From Planctomycetota bacterium (GTDB taxonomy: Bacteria > Planctomycetota > JACOTG01), in assembly GCA_016178505.1 (NCBI GenBank), contig JACOTG010000065.1:1-35671 (forward strand): a stretch of DNA of 35,671 nucleotides. Direction: 5' to 3'. The translations under genes and the position numbers were made by a program. The notes under the pieces were generated by a model, which searched no databases, had not been told where the DNA came from, and saw only the letters and a list, made by a program, of their open reading frames with translations. This document shows, piece after piece, positions 25,220 to 33,230 of the stretch; position 1 is the first letter of the stretch, and every line of letters starts with the position of its first letter.

Positions 25220-26974
25220 ATGCGAGGAATCTTGGCGATCGTCTGCGCGCTCGTCGTCTCCGGGGATCCCGACGCTTCGATCCAAGCGATCGCTCGAGAG
25301 GCGCACAGCACGGATCCGGAGAAGCGCACCCGCGCCTATGCCGAATTGCTCGCGGCCGGCGACTCGGGGAAGCTGGTGCTGCGGGACCTCCTCACCGCCA
25401 AAGAGAAGCACGACGCGGAGGCGATCGAGTCGTTTCCAAAGACTCCGGCGTTCGCTTCGCTGCGCCAGCGGCTTCGAAAGGAGATCGTCGAGCGACGGGC
25501 CGCGGCGCTGTCGATCATCCACGACACCGGTCGCTATCCCGACGACGCGCACGGTGCCGTCGGCCAACCCGAAGTGAGCGCGCGCGTCGGCGAGCTTCGA
25601 GAAGTCTACGACAGGCCGACGTTTTGGCTGCGGTCGCGCGTTCCGGACGTCGAGTCGCTGCTCGCGCCGATCGACGAGAATCACCGCTTTTCCGAATCGG
25701 TCGGCGTAGCGAAGGGCCGGTTCGCGGACGTCATGGAAGCGATGGCGTTTCTCGACGACCAGTTCGACACGCGTTCGCTGGCGATGGAAAAGGAAAAGAA
25801 GGCCTGGGAGGAGATCCTGGAATACAACGACTCCGTCGCAACGAGCGCGACCGAGATCGAGCGCGAGGCGATCCGGCTCACCAACGAGTACCGCATCCTC
25901 ATGGGCGTTCTTCCCGTCGAGATCGACGAGCGTCTTCTCGTCGCCGCGCGCAAGCATAGCGAGGAAATGGCGGAGCGCGGCTACTTCGCTCACGAGTCGC
26001 CCGTCGAAGCGAACAAGACGCCGGGCGCCCGCGTGCATCACGAGGGGTATTCCGGCGGGGTCGCTGAAAATATCGCGGAGGACTCGTCGGCGGAAAGCGC
26101 CGTCGACGGGTGGTGCCATTCGTCGGGCCATCATCGCAACCTCATTGCAGCTGGGCATCGGCAGATCGGACTCGGCGTCGCCGCCGACAAGAAAGGTCAC
26201 CTCTACTTCACGCAGGACTTTGGAGCGGGCGCAAGCCTGCGCGGCCGCCGAATCCAGGATCCGCGGATGCTCTACGCCGAGCGCTTGAAGAAGATCAAGG
26301 ACGGAGACGCGGCCGCGTACTTCTCTCTCGCCCAGTGGTGCCGCACTCACAAGCTCGACGACGAGTCGAAGGCCGAGCTTCAAAAGGTGATCGAGATCGA
26401 CCCGGAGCACGAAGCGGCGCGTCGCCAGCTCGGCTTCACGAAAGTCGACGGCGCTTGGGTCACTCGCGAAGAAAAAGCAGCCCATGCCGTGACGACCGGC
26501 GACGGTGATCTCGGTCCGCTCGGGGCCCGCCTTCACGACAAGGACGCGGCCGCACGCCGGCGGGCGATCGCGGAGCTGTCGCGCATCGGAGGGGGCAACG
26601 CCGCGCGAGTGGTCGCGACGGCGCTCGACGACGAGGCATCCGAAGTCCGCGCCGACGCCGCACGTGCTCTCGCCGCGCTCAAGGAAAAGCAGACGATTCC
26701 GGCGCTGAAGCGCGCGATCGCGGCGAAAGATCGGGATTTTTTCGCGCGGCACGCGATCGCTGCCGCGCTCTTCACGCTCGGCGAGGGGGATGGGGTAGAG
26801 GGCCTCCTCTTGGATTTGCGCTCCACGTCGAACGACGTGCGCGGCGATGCCGGCGACACGCTTCGCGCGATCTCGGGTCAAGACTTCGGATATCGATGGG
26901 ACTTGCCGGATGCGGATCGCGAAGCCGCGGCGCGCCGGTACGACGATTGGTGGAAAGCGCGAACGAAGTCGTGA
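25220..26974 (+). CDS. Exported CAP/SCP-domain protein with HEAT repeats
   Basis: 584 residues. A short signal-like segment (1-15) is followed by about 200 helical residues. A CAP/SCP (cysteine-rich secretory protein family) domain at about 215-335 has HSEEMAERGYFAHESP (246-261), GVAENIAE (280-287) and WCHSSGHHRNLIAAGHRQIGLGVA (298-321), the usual His/Glu cavity residues. A TPR-like helix pair (about 352-405) and HEAT-like repeats (about 430-560, GARLHDKDAAARRRAIAEL...) follow. An ATG at 25208 is in frame, but it overlaps the TACAAT box, so ATG 25220 is the likely start. Function unknown; CAP domains bind lipids or act in cell-surface interactions. Confidence 0.8.
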   Translation: MRGILAIVCALVVSGDPDASIQAIAREAHSTDPEKRTRAYAELLAAGDSGKLVLRDLLTAKEKHDAEAIESFPKTPAFASLRQRLRKEIVERRAAALSIIHDTGRYPDDAHGAVGQPEVSARVGELREVYDRPTFWLRSRVPDVESLLAPIDENHRFSESVGVAKGRFADVMEAMAFLDDQFDTRSLAMEKEKKAWEEILEYNDSVATSATEIEREAIRLTNEYRILMGVLPVEIDERLLVAARKHSEEMAERGYFAHESPVEANKTPGARVHHEGYSGGVAENIAEDSSAESAVDGWCHSSGHHRNLIAAGHRQIGLGVAADKKGHLYFTQDFGAGASLRGRRIQDPRMLYAERLKKIKDGDAAAYFSLAQWCRTHKLDDESKAELQKVIEIDPEHEAARRQLGFTKVDGAWVTREEKAAHAVTTGDGDLGPLGARLHDKDAAARRRAIAELSRIGGGNAARVVATALDDEASEVRADAARALAALKEKQTIPALKRAIAAKDRDFFARHAIAAALFTLGEGDGVEGLLLDLRSTSNDVRGDAGDTLRAISGQDFGYRWDLPDADREAAARRYDDWWKARTKS

Positions 26975-27010
26975 TCGACGAGGGCGTGCGAAGGACTCCG
27001 AGGGAATCCC

Positions 27011-28489
27011 ATGAAAACGATCGTCACGAAGGACTACAAAGACCTGTCGCGCGTTGCATCGATCCTCGTGTTGAATCATCTCGTCGAAGATCCGGACGCC
27101 GTGCTCGGCATTCCCGCTGGCGACACCCCGCGCGGCCTCTACCGCGAGCTGGCCAAGGCGAGCGAAGAACTGCAAGTGGACTTCTCCCGCGTTCGGATCT
27201 TCAACATCGACGAGTTTCACCGGATCGGCAGCCGCGATCCACACTCGCTCGCGGCAACCCTTCGGCGGGACGTCGTGGGACCGATCGGAGTGCCGGCGTC
27301 CAACGTGACGTGGCTGGCCGGCGATGGCGCGGGCTACGAGGACGCGATCGCGGAGGCCGGTGGAATCGATCTCCTGCTCCTGGGGATCGGGGCCAATGGG
27401 CACATCGCGTTCAACGAGCCCGGCACGCCGTTCGGCGCGGGCCTCCACGTCGCGCGGCTCGCTCCCGAAACGCGGCGCGCATTCTCGACCGCATTCGGCT
27501 CGATGTCCGCGGTGCCGGAGGAAGCCGTGACGCTCGGGCCTGCGTCGCTCCTCGCCGCGCGGCGCATCGTCCTTCTCGCATCTGGGGCGTCGAAGGCCGA
27601 TGCGATCGCGGGGTTGATCGCCGGACCGATCAGCGAGTCCATGCCGGCGTCGATCCTTCGCACGCATCCGAATTGCACGGTGATCGTCGATCGCGATGCC
27701 GCGTCGAGGATGGGCGACGCACCGGCCCTTCACGAGGAGCCGATGCCGGTCACACTGCTGAAGCCGGGGGGATTCGAGGCTGGCGGGCCAGTGCTCGTCT
27801 TCTCGCCGCATCCCGACGACTCGTCGATCTCGTGCGGCGGAACAATCGCGCTCTTGCGCCGCCGTCGGCGCGTGGTGACGGCGATCTGCGTTTCCGGCCA
27901 TCGCGCGGCGATCCCTGGCACGTCCGTCGAGGAACGTCGCAGCATCCGCGGTCGTGAGGCCGAGCGCGAAGCGGAGATCCTCGGCGCGGAGGCGAGGCTC
28001 CTCGACCTGCGCTTCTACGACGGCGATGGCGCGTTCCGAAGCGATGACGCGGAAACCGTGCGCCGGCTCTTCGGCGAAATCCGCCCCGAGATCGTCATCG
28101 CGCCGTCCGATGCGGACCGGCATCCCACGCATCGCGTCTGCCGTCACCTCGTCGTCGAAGCCGCGCGCCGTTTCGTGCTCGAGGACCGCACGGTGCCCTC
28201 GCTCGAGTTCTGGGAGTTCGAGGGACCGTGGGCGCTCTTCGGCCGCGACGAGATCAACGTCGTGGTGGTCATTCCCGAAGAAGCGACGAAGTTGAAAGCA
28301 CGCGCGATCCGTGCGCATCGCTCGCAAATCGACCGCAAGCGCTACGACCTCGCTGCGGAGTCTCTCGCGATGTTCCGGGCCATCACGAGCCCCGAGTCGC
28401 GACTCGGCACGTTCGGGCAAGGAGCGATCGATCTCGGCCCGCACGTCGAAGTCTTCCGCCGCACGCGATGGAGCCTCGCCGAGAAGTAG
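27011..28489 (+). CDS. Glucosamine-6-phosphate deaminase fused to PIG-L deacetylase
   Basis: 492 residues with two domains. Residues 1-245 are NagB-like: GIPAGDTPRGLY (33-44) for phosphate binding, NIDEF (65-69) with the catalytic Asp67, and GIGANGHIAFNEPG (125-138) with His131. The Asn at 129 where E. coli NagB has Asp is, from memory, common in Gram-positive NagB. Residues 258-492 are PIG-L/LmbE-like: FSPHPDDSS (264-272) and DADRHPTHRVCRHLV give the zinc ligands. The usual HPDDE reads HPDDS, so the acid after the Asp pair is missing. Together the domains could deacetylate and then deaminate an amino sugar. GAGG lies 8 nt before the ATG. Confidence 0.88.
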   Translation: MKTIVTKDYKDLSRVASILVLNHLVEDPDAVLGIPAGDTPRGLYRELAKASEELQVDFSRVRIFNIDEFHRIGSRDPHSLAATLRRDVVGPIGVPASNVTWLAGDGAGYEDAIAEAGGIDLLLLGIGANGHIAFNEPGTPFGAGLHVARLAPETRRAFSTAFGSMSAVPEEAVTLGPASLLAARRIVLLASGASKADAIAGLIAGPISESMPASILRTHPNCTVIVDRDAASRMGDAPALHEEPMPVTLLKPGGFEAGGPVLVFSPHPDDSSISCGGTIALLRRRRRVVTAICVSGHRAAIPGTSVEERRSIRGREAEREAEILGAEARLLDLRFYDGDGAFRSDDAETVRRLFGEIRPEIVIAPSDADRHPTHRVCRHLVVEAARRFVLEDRTVPSLEFWEFEGPWALFGRDEINVVVVIPEEATKLKARAIRAHRSQIDRKRYDLAAESLAMFRAITSPESRLGTFGQGAIDLGPHVEVFRRTRWSLAEK

Positions 28490-28552
28490 GGCGAACCCGA
28501 CTGCTGCGTTCGAGAGGGGAGACGAGAATCGTGTCGCGCCGGCACGAGCCGA

Positions 28553-28580
28553 TTGTTTCCCGGTCTGTCGTCGACTATCT
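28553..28580 (+). promoter_or_regulatory. Candidate promoter of secreted protein gene
   Basis: TTGTTT (28553-28558), a 16-nt spacer and TATCTT (28575-28580) lie 79 nt before the start codon, inside the 170-bp gap after the NagB/PIG-L gene. Confidence 0.35.
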
Positions 28581-28659
28581 TGCCGAGGTGCGATCGCGCG
28601 CGAATCGCAGGCGGCGACGCGATCGACGGGAGAAGGGGCCTTCGCAGAGGAGGTTCCGG

Positions 28660-29808
28660 ATGAGAGTCGCTGGCTTCACTCGAATGGTCGTCGCCTTCGC
28701 ATCGGTCCTCGCTACGTCGGTCGCCGTCGCGGACACGGTGACGCTACAGAATGACAGCTTGACCAACGGGAGCCAAGCTGCGGTGCAAGCCGGATTCGTC
28801 GCCCACGACATCGGCGGCGCCGTGTTCAATCCACCGTCGAGCGCTTATCCGCTTCAAGTGACGCACGTCCAGATCTTCTGGCGCTCGCTCTTCGGCGGGG
28901 CTCCGGACCGTCTCGAACGTGCGATCCGCTTCTACCAAGGGGGCGCGGAAAACCCGCCGAATCCGCAGCTCGTGTTCACTCTCGATGCTCCGCAGCTCAC
29001 GGACGGATTCTTGAACGACTTCGATGTGACCGCGCTGAACATCACCTATTCACATGGGCCGTTCTCGATCGGACTCGAGTTCGACGACCTGATTCCTCGC
29101 GATTTGTTCACGCCGAGCCTCGTCACGGATCGCGATGGCTGTCAGCCGAGCAAGAACATCCTCTACGATTCGGCGAACGGTCGGTGGTTCGGTTGCTATC
29201 CCGGCATCAGCGGCGATTTCGTCGTCCGATGCGTCGTTGAGACGTCGACGATTCCGCCCGAGGTGACCTGCCGCGCCGGAAATGTCGACACCGGAAACGG
29301 CAATCCGCCCGCGATCGTGCTCACGGTCAACGGCAGCTCGGGCGATCCCCTGACTCGCGAGATGACGCTCACCCAGGGTCCGGCCAACGTGCACTTCGCG
29401 CTGCCTCCCGCCGGGGGCAACGGGTTGTGGGCGGGGTGGATCTTCAACGGATTGCCGACGGCGTCGACGATTCAGAATGCCTTCATCTTCAACGGCGCGG
29501 GTGGCGTCGAGTCGATCGGCACGGCATGCTTCTGTCTACCGAGCAACAACTCGGTTTCCCCCGGCGCCTGCCCGTGCCCGCTCGCATTCCCCGTCGGCTT
29601 CACGTCGAAGGCGCTGGGTGCCGGGGCCGCAGCGAATGTCTGCGTTCATCGCTCGCCCGCAGATCCTCGCGCTCCGGCGACCATCACGGTGAATTTGCCA
29701 CCCGGGGACTACAGCATCTGCGGGATCCTCTTCGATCCCAATTCGTCGAGCCCGGGCCCGAGAAAAGTGAGCCTTACGAATCTCGTCGGGTTGCACGTCA
29801 CACCCTGA
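28660..29808 (+). CDS. Secreted protein with the same novel C-terminal domain
   Basis: 382 residues. AGGAGG precedes ATG 28660, and a signal peptide (1-24, AVA-D) follows. Residues 25-200 are a beta-rich domain I cannot identify (TVTLQNDSLTNGSQAAVQAGF at the front); from its look it could be a lectin-like or PEP-CTERM-style sandwich. Residues 204-382 match the C-terminal domain of the CHRD protein at 7940-8920: GNVDTG, VNGSSGDP, LPPAGG, GGVESIGTA, CLPSNN, CPCP, FPVGFTSK, LGAGAAA, CVHRSPADP, TITVN, FDPN, GPRKVSLTN. No LPxTG or PEP-CTERM tail is present. It is the third gene in a same-strand run with the CAP and NagB/PIG-L genes but probably has its own promoter. Confidence 0.75.
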   Translation: MRVAGFTRMVVAFASVLATSVAVADTVTLQNDSLTNGSQAAVQAGFVAHDIGGAVFNPPSSAYPLQVTHVQIFWRSLFGGAPDRLERAIRFYQGGAENPPNPQLVFTLDAPQLTDGFLNDFDVTALNITYSHGPFSIGLEFDDLIPRDLFTPSLVTDRDGCQPSKNILYDSANGRWFGCYPGISGDFVVRCVVETSTIPPEVTCRAGNVDTGNGNPPAIVLTVNGSSGDPLTREMTLTQGPANVHFALPPAGGNGLWAGWIFNGLPTASTIQNAFIFNGAGGVESIGTACFCLPSNNSVSPGACPCPLAFPVGFTSKALGAGAAANVCVHRSPADPRAPATITVNLPPGDYSICGILFDPNSSSPGPRKVSLTNLVGLHVTP

Positions 29809-29853
29809 TCCGAACGACCACCGACCACCGACCGACCATCGGCCACCATCAAC

Positions 29854-29881
29854 GGGCGGGCGCGCTCCGGTGCGTCCGCCC
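29854..29881. terminator. Hairpin between convergent genes
   Basis: GGGCGGGCGC (29854-29863), 8-nt loop, GCGTCCGCCC (29872-29881): a 10-bp stem with one G-T pair in the 86-bp gap between two converging genes. There is no T tract on either side, so it is at best a weak bidirectional terminator. The 34 bases before it are a loose CCACCGA-type repetition. Confidence 0.35.
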
Positions 29882-29894
29882 GCGACGTTCGTCG

Positions 29895-31427
29895 TCATTG
29901 GACATAGGTGTTGTCGAGCGGATGCCCGAGGATGTGCTCGTAGAGCCAGCGATCGGCGCCGACGTCGAAGAACTTCGCCTCGAGCCGTACGCGCGAGAGC
30001 GATCGCAATCCCGAGTAGATCTGTTGTTTCGCGGGGCTCTGGAAGACGAGCTTGCTCGTGGCGAGCGGTAGATAGTGGTAGACGATCTTCTTGATGAACC
30101 GCTCGTCTTCCGACGTGATCCATCCCATCTCATGCTGCTCCGCATCTCCGAAGCGCGGGCGGAACGTCAGCACGTCTTCGATCGTCTTCGGATAGTCCGG
30201 CGCGTGCGCGATCGCCGCGTCTCCCATCGGCGTGTTCCACGCCGGTTGGAAGAAGCGGAACGTGAAGTGGATCACGCCCGGCGCCAACTCGTGGAGCCGA
30301 CGGATCAGGTCGAGGCTCGCGCGCCGATCGTCTGCGGTCTCGCCGACGAGACCGAAGACGAAGTTGATCATGGGAGTGATTCCGTGCGCGAGCATCCGCT
30401 TCGCGAGGACCAGTGGATCGTCCGGGGCATGCTTCTTGCCGATCGCGGAGAGCATCGCAGCCGATCCGGTCTCGGCGCCGAGCTCGATCTTGCGGCACCC
30501 GCCCGCGACGAGGAGACCCCACTCCTCGTCGGAAAGCTTCATCGCATCGACGGGTGATGCGAGCGTGAACCACGAGCAGTCGGACACGCGCTCGCGCCAG
30601 ACGCGAGCAAGGTCGATCGGTCGCCGTCGCGCCGTGAAGAAGTCCAGCTCCGCCAGGTGGAACTGCCTCACGCCGTATTTCTGGCGAAGGAACGCCACCA
30701 GGTCCACGATCGTTGCCGCATCGAGGAGGGAGGGCTCGTGGTTGCTCCAATAGCAGAACGTGCACCCCTTCGCGCAGCCGCGCGCCGTGCCGATCACGAA
30801 GGTCCCTTGATCGTTTCCGAAGATGCCGCCGCGCTGGACGTACGGTCGGAGATCGAGCAACCGGTACAAGCTCAAGTGCTCGGGTCGAAACCGCTGATGG
30901 GGAACCATCTCGTTGAATCGGTGCGTTCCGTTTCGCCAGACGAGGCCAGACACGCCGTCGAGCCCTTCGCTTTCGTCGAGCGCAGCGACCAGCGCCGGCG
31001 CGGCCTCCTCGCCGTAGCCGCGGACGAAGTAGTCGACGGGCCAGTCGACGAAAAGCGCCTCGGGCGGACAGATCGTGATGAACGAGCCGCCGGTAGCGAC
31101 GGCGATGTTCGGATACCACTCCTTCAAGAGGCGGGCGATGGCGAGCATGTTCTGCGTCTGGAGCATCGGAGTCATCTCGCTCATCCAGACGAAGACGATG
31201 CGCACGCCCTGAAGCGCGTCCCGCAAGAGCGGGAGGCGGTTGGCGCGGTCCATGTCGTGCTCTTGGTCGAAGAAGACGACTTCGTAGCCGGCATTGAACA
31301 GCGCACTCGCAACCGAGAGCGCGCGAAAGGGCAGTCCCTGGCAGCCGTACGGAATCGGATCGGAAACCCACCGAGGAACCACGAATCCAATCCGCTCCCG
31401 GACAGGCGACGGGGTGACGATTTGCAT
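29895..31427 (-). CDS. B12-binding domain radical SAM protein
   Basis: 510 residues. Residues 10-150 are a cobalamin-binding-like Rossmann region (GFVVPRW...ALSVASALFNAGYEVVFFDQ, VATGGSFIT, YFVRGYGEEAAPAL). The canonical DxHxxG base-off motif is not evident, as in other members of this class. The radical SAM core begins at GTARGCAKGCTFCYW, with the [4Fe-4S] cysteines Cys218, Cys222 and Cys225. GxE-like IELGAETGS (SAM binding) and NFVFGLVGET follow. The reaction is unknown; relatives methylate unactivated carbons or act on tetrapyrroles, lipids and peptides. GGAG before ATG 31427 supports this start. It diverges from an aldo/keto reductase. Confidence 0.87.
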   Translation of the reverse strand: MQIVTPSPVRERIGFVVPRWVSDPIPYGCQGLPFRALSVASALFNAGYEVVFFDQEHDMDRANRLPLLRDALQGVRIVFVWMSEMTPMLQTQNMLAIARLLKEWYPNIAVATGGSFITICPPEALFVDWPVDYFVRGYGEEAAPALVAALDESEGLDGVSGLVWRNGTHRFNEMVPHQRFRPEHLSLYRLLDLRPYVQRGGIFGNDQGTFVIGTARGCAKGCTFCYWSNHEPSLLDAATIVDLVAFLRQKYGVRQFHLAELDFFTARRRPIDLARVWRERVSDCSWFTLASPVDAMKLSDEEWGLLVAGGCRKIELGAETGSAAMLSAIGKKHAPDDPLVLAKRMLAHGITPMINFVFGLVGETADDRRASLDLIRRLHELAPGVIHFTFRFFQPAWNTPMGDAAIAHAPDYPKTIEDVLTFRPRFGDAEQHEMGWITSEDERFIKKIVYHYLPLATSKLVFQSPAKQQIYSGLRSLSRVRLEAKFFDVGADRWLYEHILGHPLDNTYVQ

Positions 31428-31585
31428 CCCAATCTCCGAATTGCGAGAGGTGCCTCGACGGACGCGCGAGGGCAGCCAGGCTTCGCGGTCGAGGCACAGG
31501 GTACGGCTCTCGCATCCGCGCATCAAGCAACGTGTCGCGAACGCAGGGCGTTGCCCCCGTGGTCGGCGATGATCTCGAAGCGCTC

Positions 31586-31609
31586 CGGCGGCGAGTCCGC
31601 CGATACAAT
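31586..31609 (+). promoter_or_regulatory. Leaderless promoter with adjacent inverted repeat
   Basis: TACAAT (31604-31609) is 6 nt from ATG 31616, so transcription should start at or near the start codon. CGGCGG-CGAGT-CCGCCG (31586-31602) lies directly upstream, replacing a -35 box. In a GC-rich region such a repeat may arise by chance. Confidence 0.5.
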
Positions 31610-31615
31610 GCGGCG

Positions 31616-32545
31616 ATGACGCCTTCACGCAAGCTCGGTCGCTCGGGGCTCGAGGTTTCCGAGGTCGGCTTCGGCGGCTTCCCCGTCGCCTCGGGAATCT
31701 ACGGCCCGACCGATGACGACGTTTCTCTCGCAGCGCTCCGCCGTGCGCTCGAGCTGGGATGCACGTTCTTCGACACGGCGGACGTCTATGGCGACGGCCA
31801 CGGCGAGCGGCTCCTTCGGCGCGCGCTCGGTGATCGGATTCGATCGGTCGTGATCGCGACCAAGGCTGGAAAGGCGTTCGACGACGGGCTGGGGTTCGAG
31901 CCGGAGCGATTGCGCCAATCGCTGGACGGAAGCCTCGAGCGCCTCGGCGTGGCGGGTCTCGGCCTCTTCCAACTTCACGACCCGCCCGCGTCGGCGATCC
32001 GCGACCCGCGAGTTCACGACCTCATGCGGCAGTGGAAGTCGACCGGGCGCATCCGCGCGGCGGGCGTCTCCGTGGAGAGCGTCGCCGACGGAATGGCGGC
32101 GCTCGCATGCGGAGCGTGGGATGCGATTCAGGTCGAGGTCAACCTCTTCATTTCCGCCGCACTGCGGGAATTGATTCCGCTTGCGGCGGAACGCGGCGTG
32201 GGAATCGTCGTGAAGCGACCGCTCGATCACGGCATGCTCTCCGGAAAGTACGGCGCCGACGCACGCTTCGGTCCCGGCGATGCGCGAGGTCACGTGCCGC
32301 CGGACGAGCTCGCCTGGCGCGCGCGCGCCGTCGAGCGGCTCCAGTTTCTGTGGCAGGAGACGGGGCGGACGCCCGTTCAGGCGGCGCTGCGCTTCATCCT
32401 CGACCAAGCCGGAGTTTCGACGGTCATTCCCGGGATCAAGACGCCGGCGCAGGCGGAGGAGGCTTTCGCGTGCGTCGACGTCCCGCGGCTGACGGAAGCG
32501 GAGCGAACGAGACTCCGGCGGGAGCAAGACGCTGGATGGCGCTGA
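31616..32545 (+). CDS. Aldo/keto reductase
   Basis: 309 residues, the (beta/alpha)8 NAD(P)H-dependent oxidoreductase family. The catalytic tetrad is complete: Asp53, Tyr58, Lys83 and His121 (FFDTADVYG, IATKAG, LFQLHDP). The C-terminal VIPGIKTPAQAEEA (around residues 270-283) is the cofactor phosphate site. The N-terminus KLGRSGLEVSEVGFGGFPVA is typical. ATG 31616 is chosen because the family motif starts right there and a TACAAT box ends 6 nt before it; the frame is open 28 codons further but that stretch overlaps the promoter. Substrate unknown. Confidence 0.92.
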   Translation: MTPSRKLGRSGLEVSEVGFGGFPVASGIYGPTDDDVSLAALRRALELGCTFFDTADVYGDGHGERLLRRALGDRIRSVVIATKAGKAFDDGLGFEPERLRQSLDGSLERLGVAGLGLFQLHDPPASAIRDPRVHDLMRQWKSTGRIRAAGVSVESVADGMAALACGAWDAIQVEVNLFISAALRELIPLAAERGVGIVVKRPLDHGMLSGKYGADARFGPGDARGHVPPDELAWRARAVERLQFLWQETGRTPVQAALRFILDQAGVSTVIPGIKTPAQAEEAFACVDVPRLTEAERTRLRREQDAGWR

Positions 32546-32561
32546 GGGCTGAGGATCGTTT

Positions 32562-32609
32562 CGAGCGCTCGCCCGGGACGCCGATCGTGTTACAATCCCG
32601 CGCTCTTCG
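32562..32609 (+). promoter_or_regulatory. Promoter of small charged-protein gene
   Basis: TACAAT (32591-32596) is followed by CCCGCGCTCTTCG, identical to the bases after the -10 of the tRNA-Pro promoter (3037-3049). A 10-bp palindrome CGAGCGCTCG (32562-32571) sits about where a -35 would be. The leader to ATG 32675 is about 70 nt. Confidence 0.5.
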
Positions 32610-32674
32610 AGACGCCGACAAGCGGATTCACACCGATCTCCCGGGTCGCGCGTCGAGGGAAAGGACGAATCGCA

Positions 32675-33043
32675 ATGGATCGTGCGGATCACGATGCGGC
32701 CGTTGAGCGCGCCTATCGCGACTACGTCGACGGTCTCGACCGAGCGCTCGCCCCGCTGCGAGTCGTCGGACGCCTCGGATTCCTTCCGCAGGGCGCCGAG
32801 AACTGCGTGGATCTCTTCGAGGTGATCGACTGCGTCAACCACTTCCTCGACGACGCCGAGGCGTTGCGCCATCAGCTCGACACGACGCTCGAGGTCGGAC
32901 CGCAGGAGAAGCCGAAGCCCCCGGGCGGGCACGACGATCGCCGGCCGAGCAGCAACGGCAATCACGAGCCGAAGACGCACGAGCCGAAGTCCGACTCGCG
33001 AACCGAGAAACCGAAGGGCGAGAACAAAGCCAAGCCCGAGTGA
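32675..33043 (+). CDS. Small hypothetical protein with charged, disordered tail
   Basis: 122 residues of unknown function. Residues 1-75 look like two or three helices (HDAAVERAYRDYVDGLDRAL, CVDLFEVIDCVNHFLDDAEALRHQLD) with Cys44 and Cys53. Residues 76-122 are a Pro/Lys/Glu/His-rich tail (EKPKPPGG..., KTHEPKSDSRTEKPKGENK) that should be disordered. AAAGGA 8 nt upstream supports ATG 32675. It lacks a signal peptide. I cannot assign a family; it has its own promoter and is followed by a strong hairpin terminator. Confidence 0.65.
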   Translation: MDRADHDAAVERAYRDYVDGLDRALAPLRVVGRLGFLPQGAENCVDLFEVIDCVNHFLDDAEALRHQLDTTLEVGPQEKPKPPGGHDDRRPSSNGNHEPKTHEPKSDSRTEKPKGENKAKPE

Positions 33044-33168
33044 TCCCGCGACGCTGGACTACCCGGGTGACGTCCGACTGATGTCGGGTCGGATCGTGCC
33101 GCCTCCGATCGACTGAAATTCGACTCGTCGCCTCGGAGCTTCTCGCCGCGCTGCCAAACGTCGAAAAG

Positions 33169-33204
33169 AAGCGCCGGCCCCCCCCGCGAGGGAGGCCGGC
33201 GCTT
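33169..33204. terminator. Strong bidirectional terminator
   Basis: AAGCGCCGGCC (33169-33179) pairs perfectly with GGCCGGCGCTT (33194-33204): an 11-bp stem with a 14-nt loop. On the minus strand it is followed by CTTTTCG and ends the S9 peptidase gene; on the plus strand it lies 126 nt after the small charged-protein gene. The 187-bp gap (33044-33230) otherwise shows nothing. Confidence 0.8.
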
Positions 33205-33230
33205 TCACGTCCGTTGCTGAGCGTCTCGCG

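Noticed and set aside
23649..25577. A 642-codon plus-strand open frame antisense to the sulfatase-like gene
   Set aside because: Arg/Val-rich shadow sequence with no domain, running into the start of the CAP gene in the wrong frame.
25091..28444. A 1117-codon open frame on the minus strand
   Set aside because: It lies antisense to the CAP/HEAT and NagB/PIG-L genes, is Arg-rich with no recognisable domain, and is a by-product of GC-rich codon use on the real strand.
29811..29854. Repeated CCACCGA-like bases as a short tandem repeat or CRISPR-like array
   Set aside because: Units are 7-11 bases, irregular and cover under 40 bases, with no spacers; at most a small microsatellite.
31532..31615. 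Longer N-terminus for the aldo/keto reductase
   Set aside because: The extra 28 residues overlap the TACAAT box and inverted repeat and do not resemble the family, which starts at MTPSRKLGRSG.
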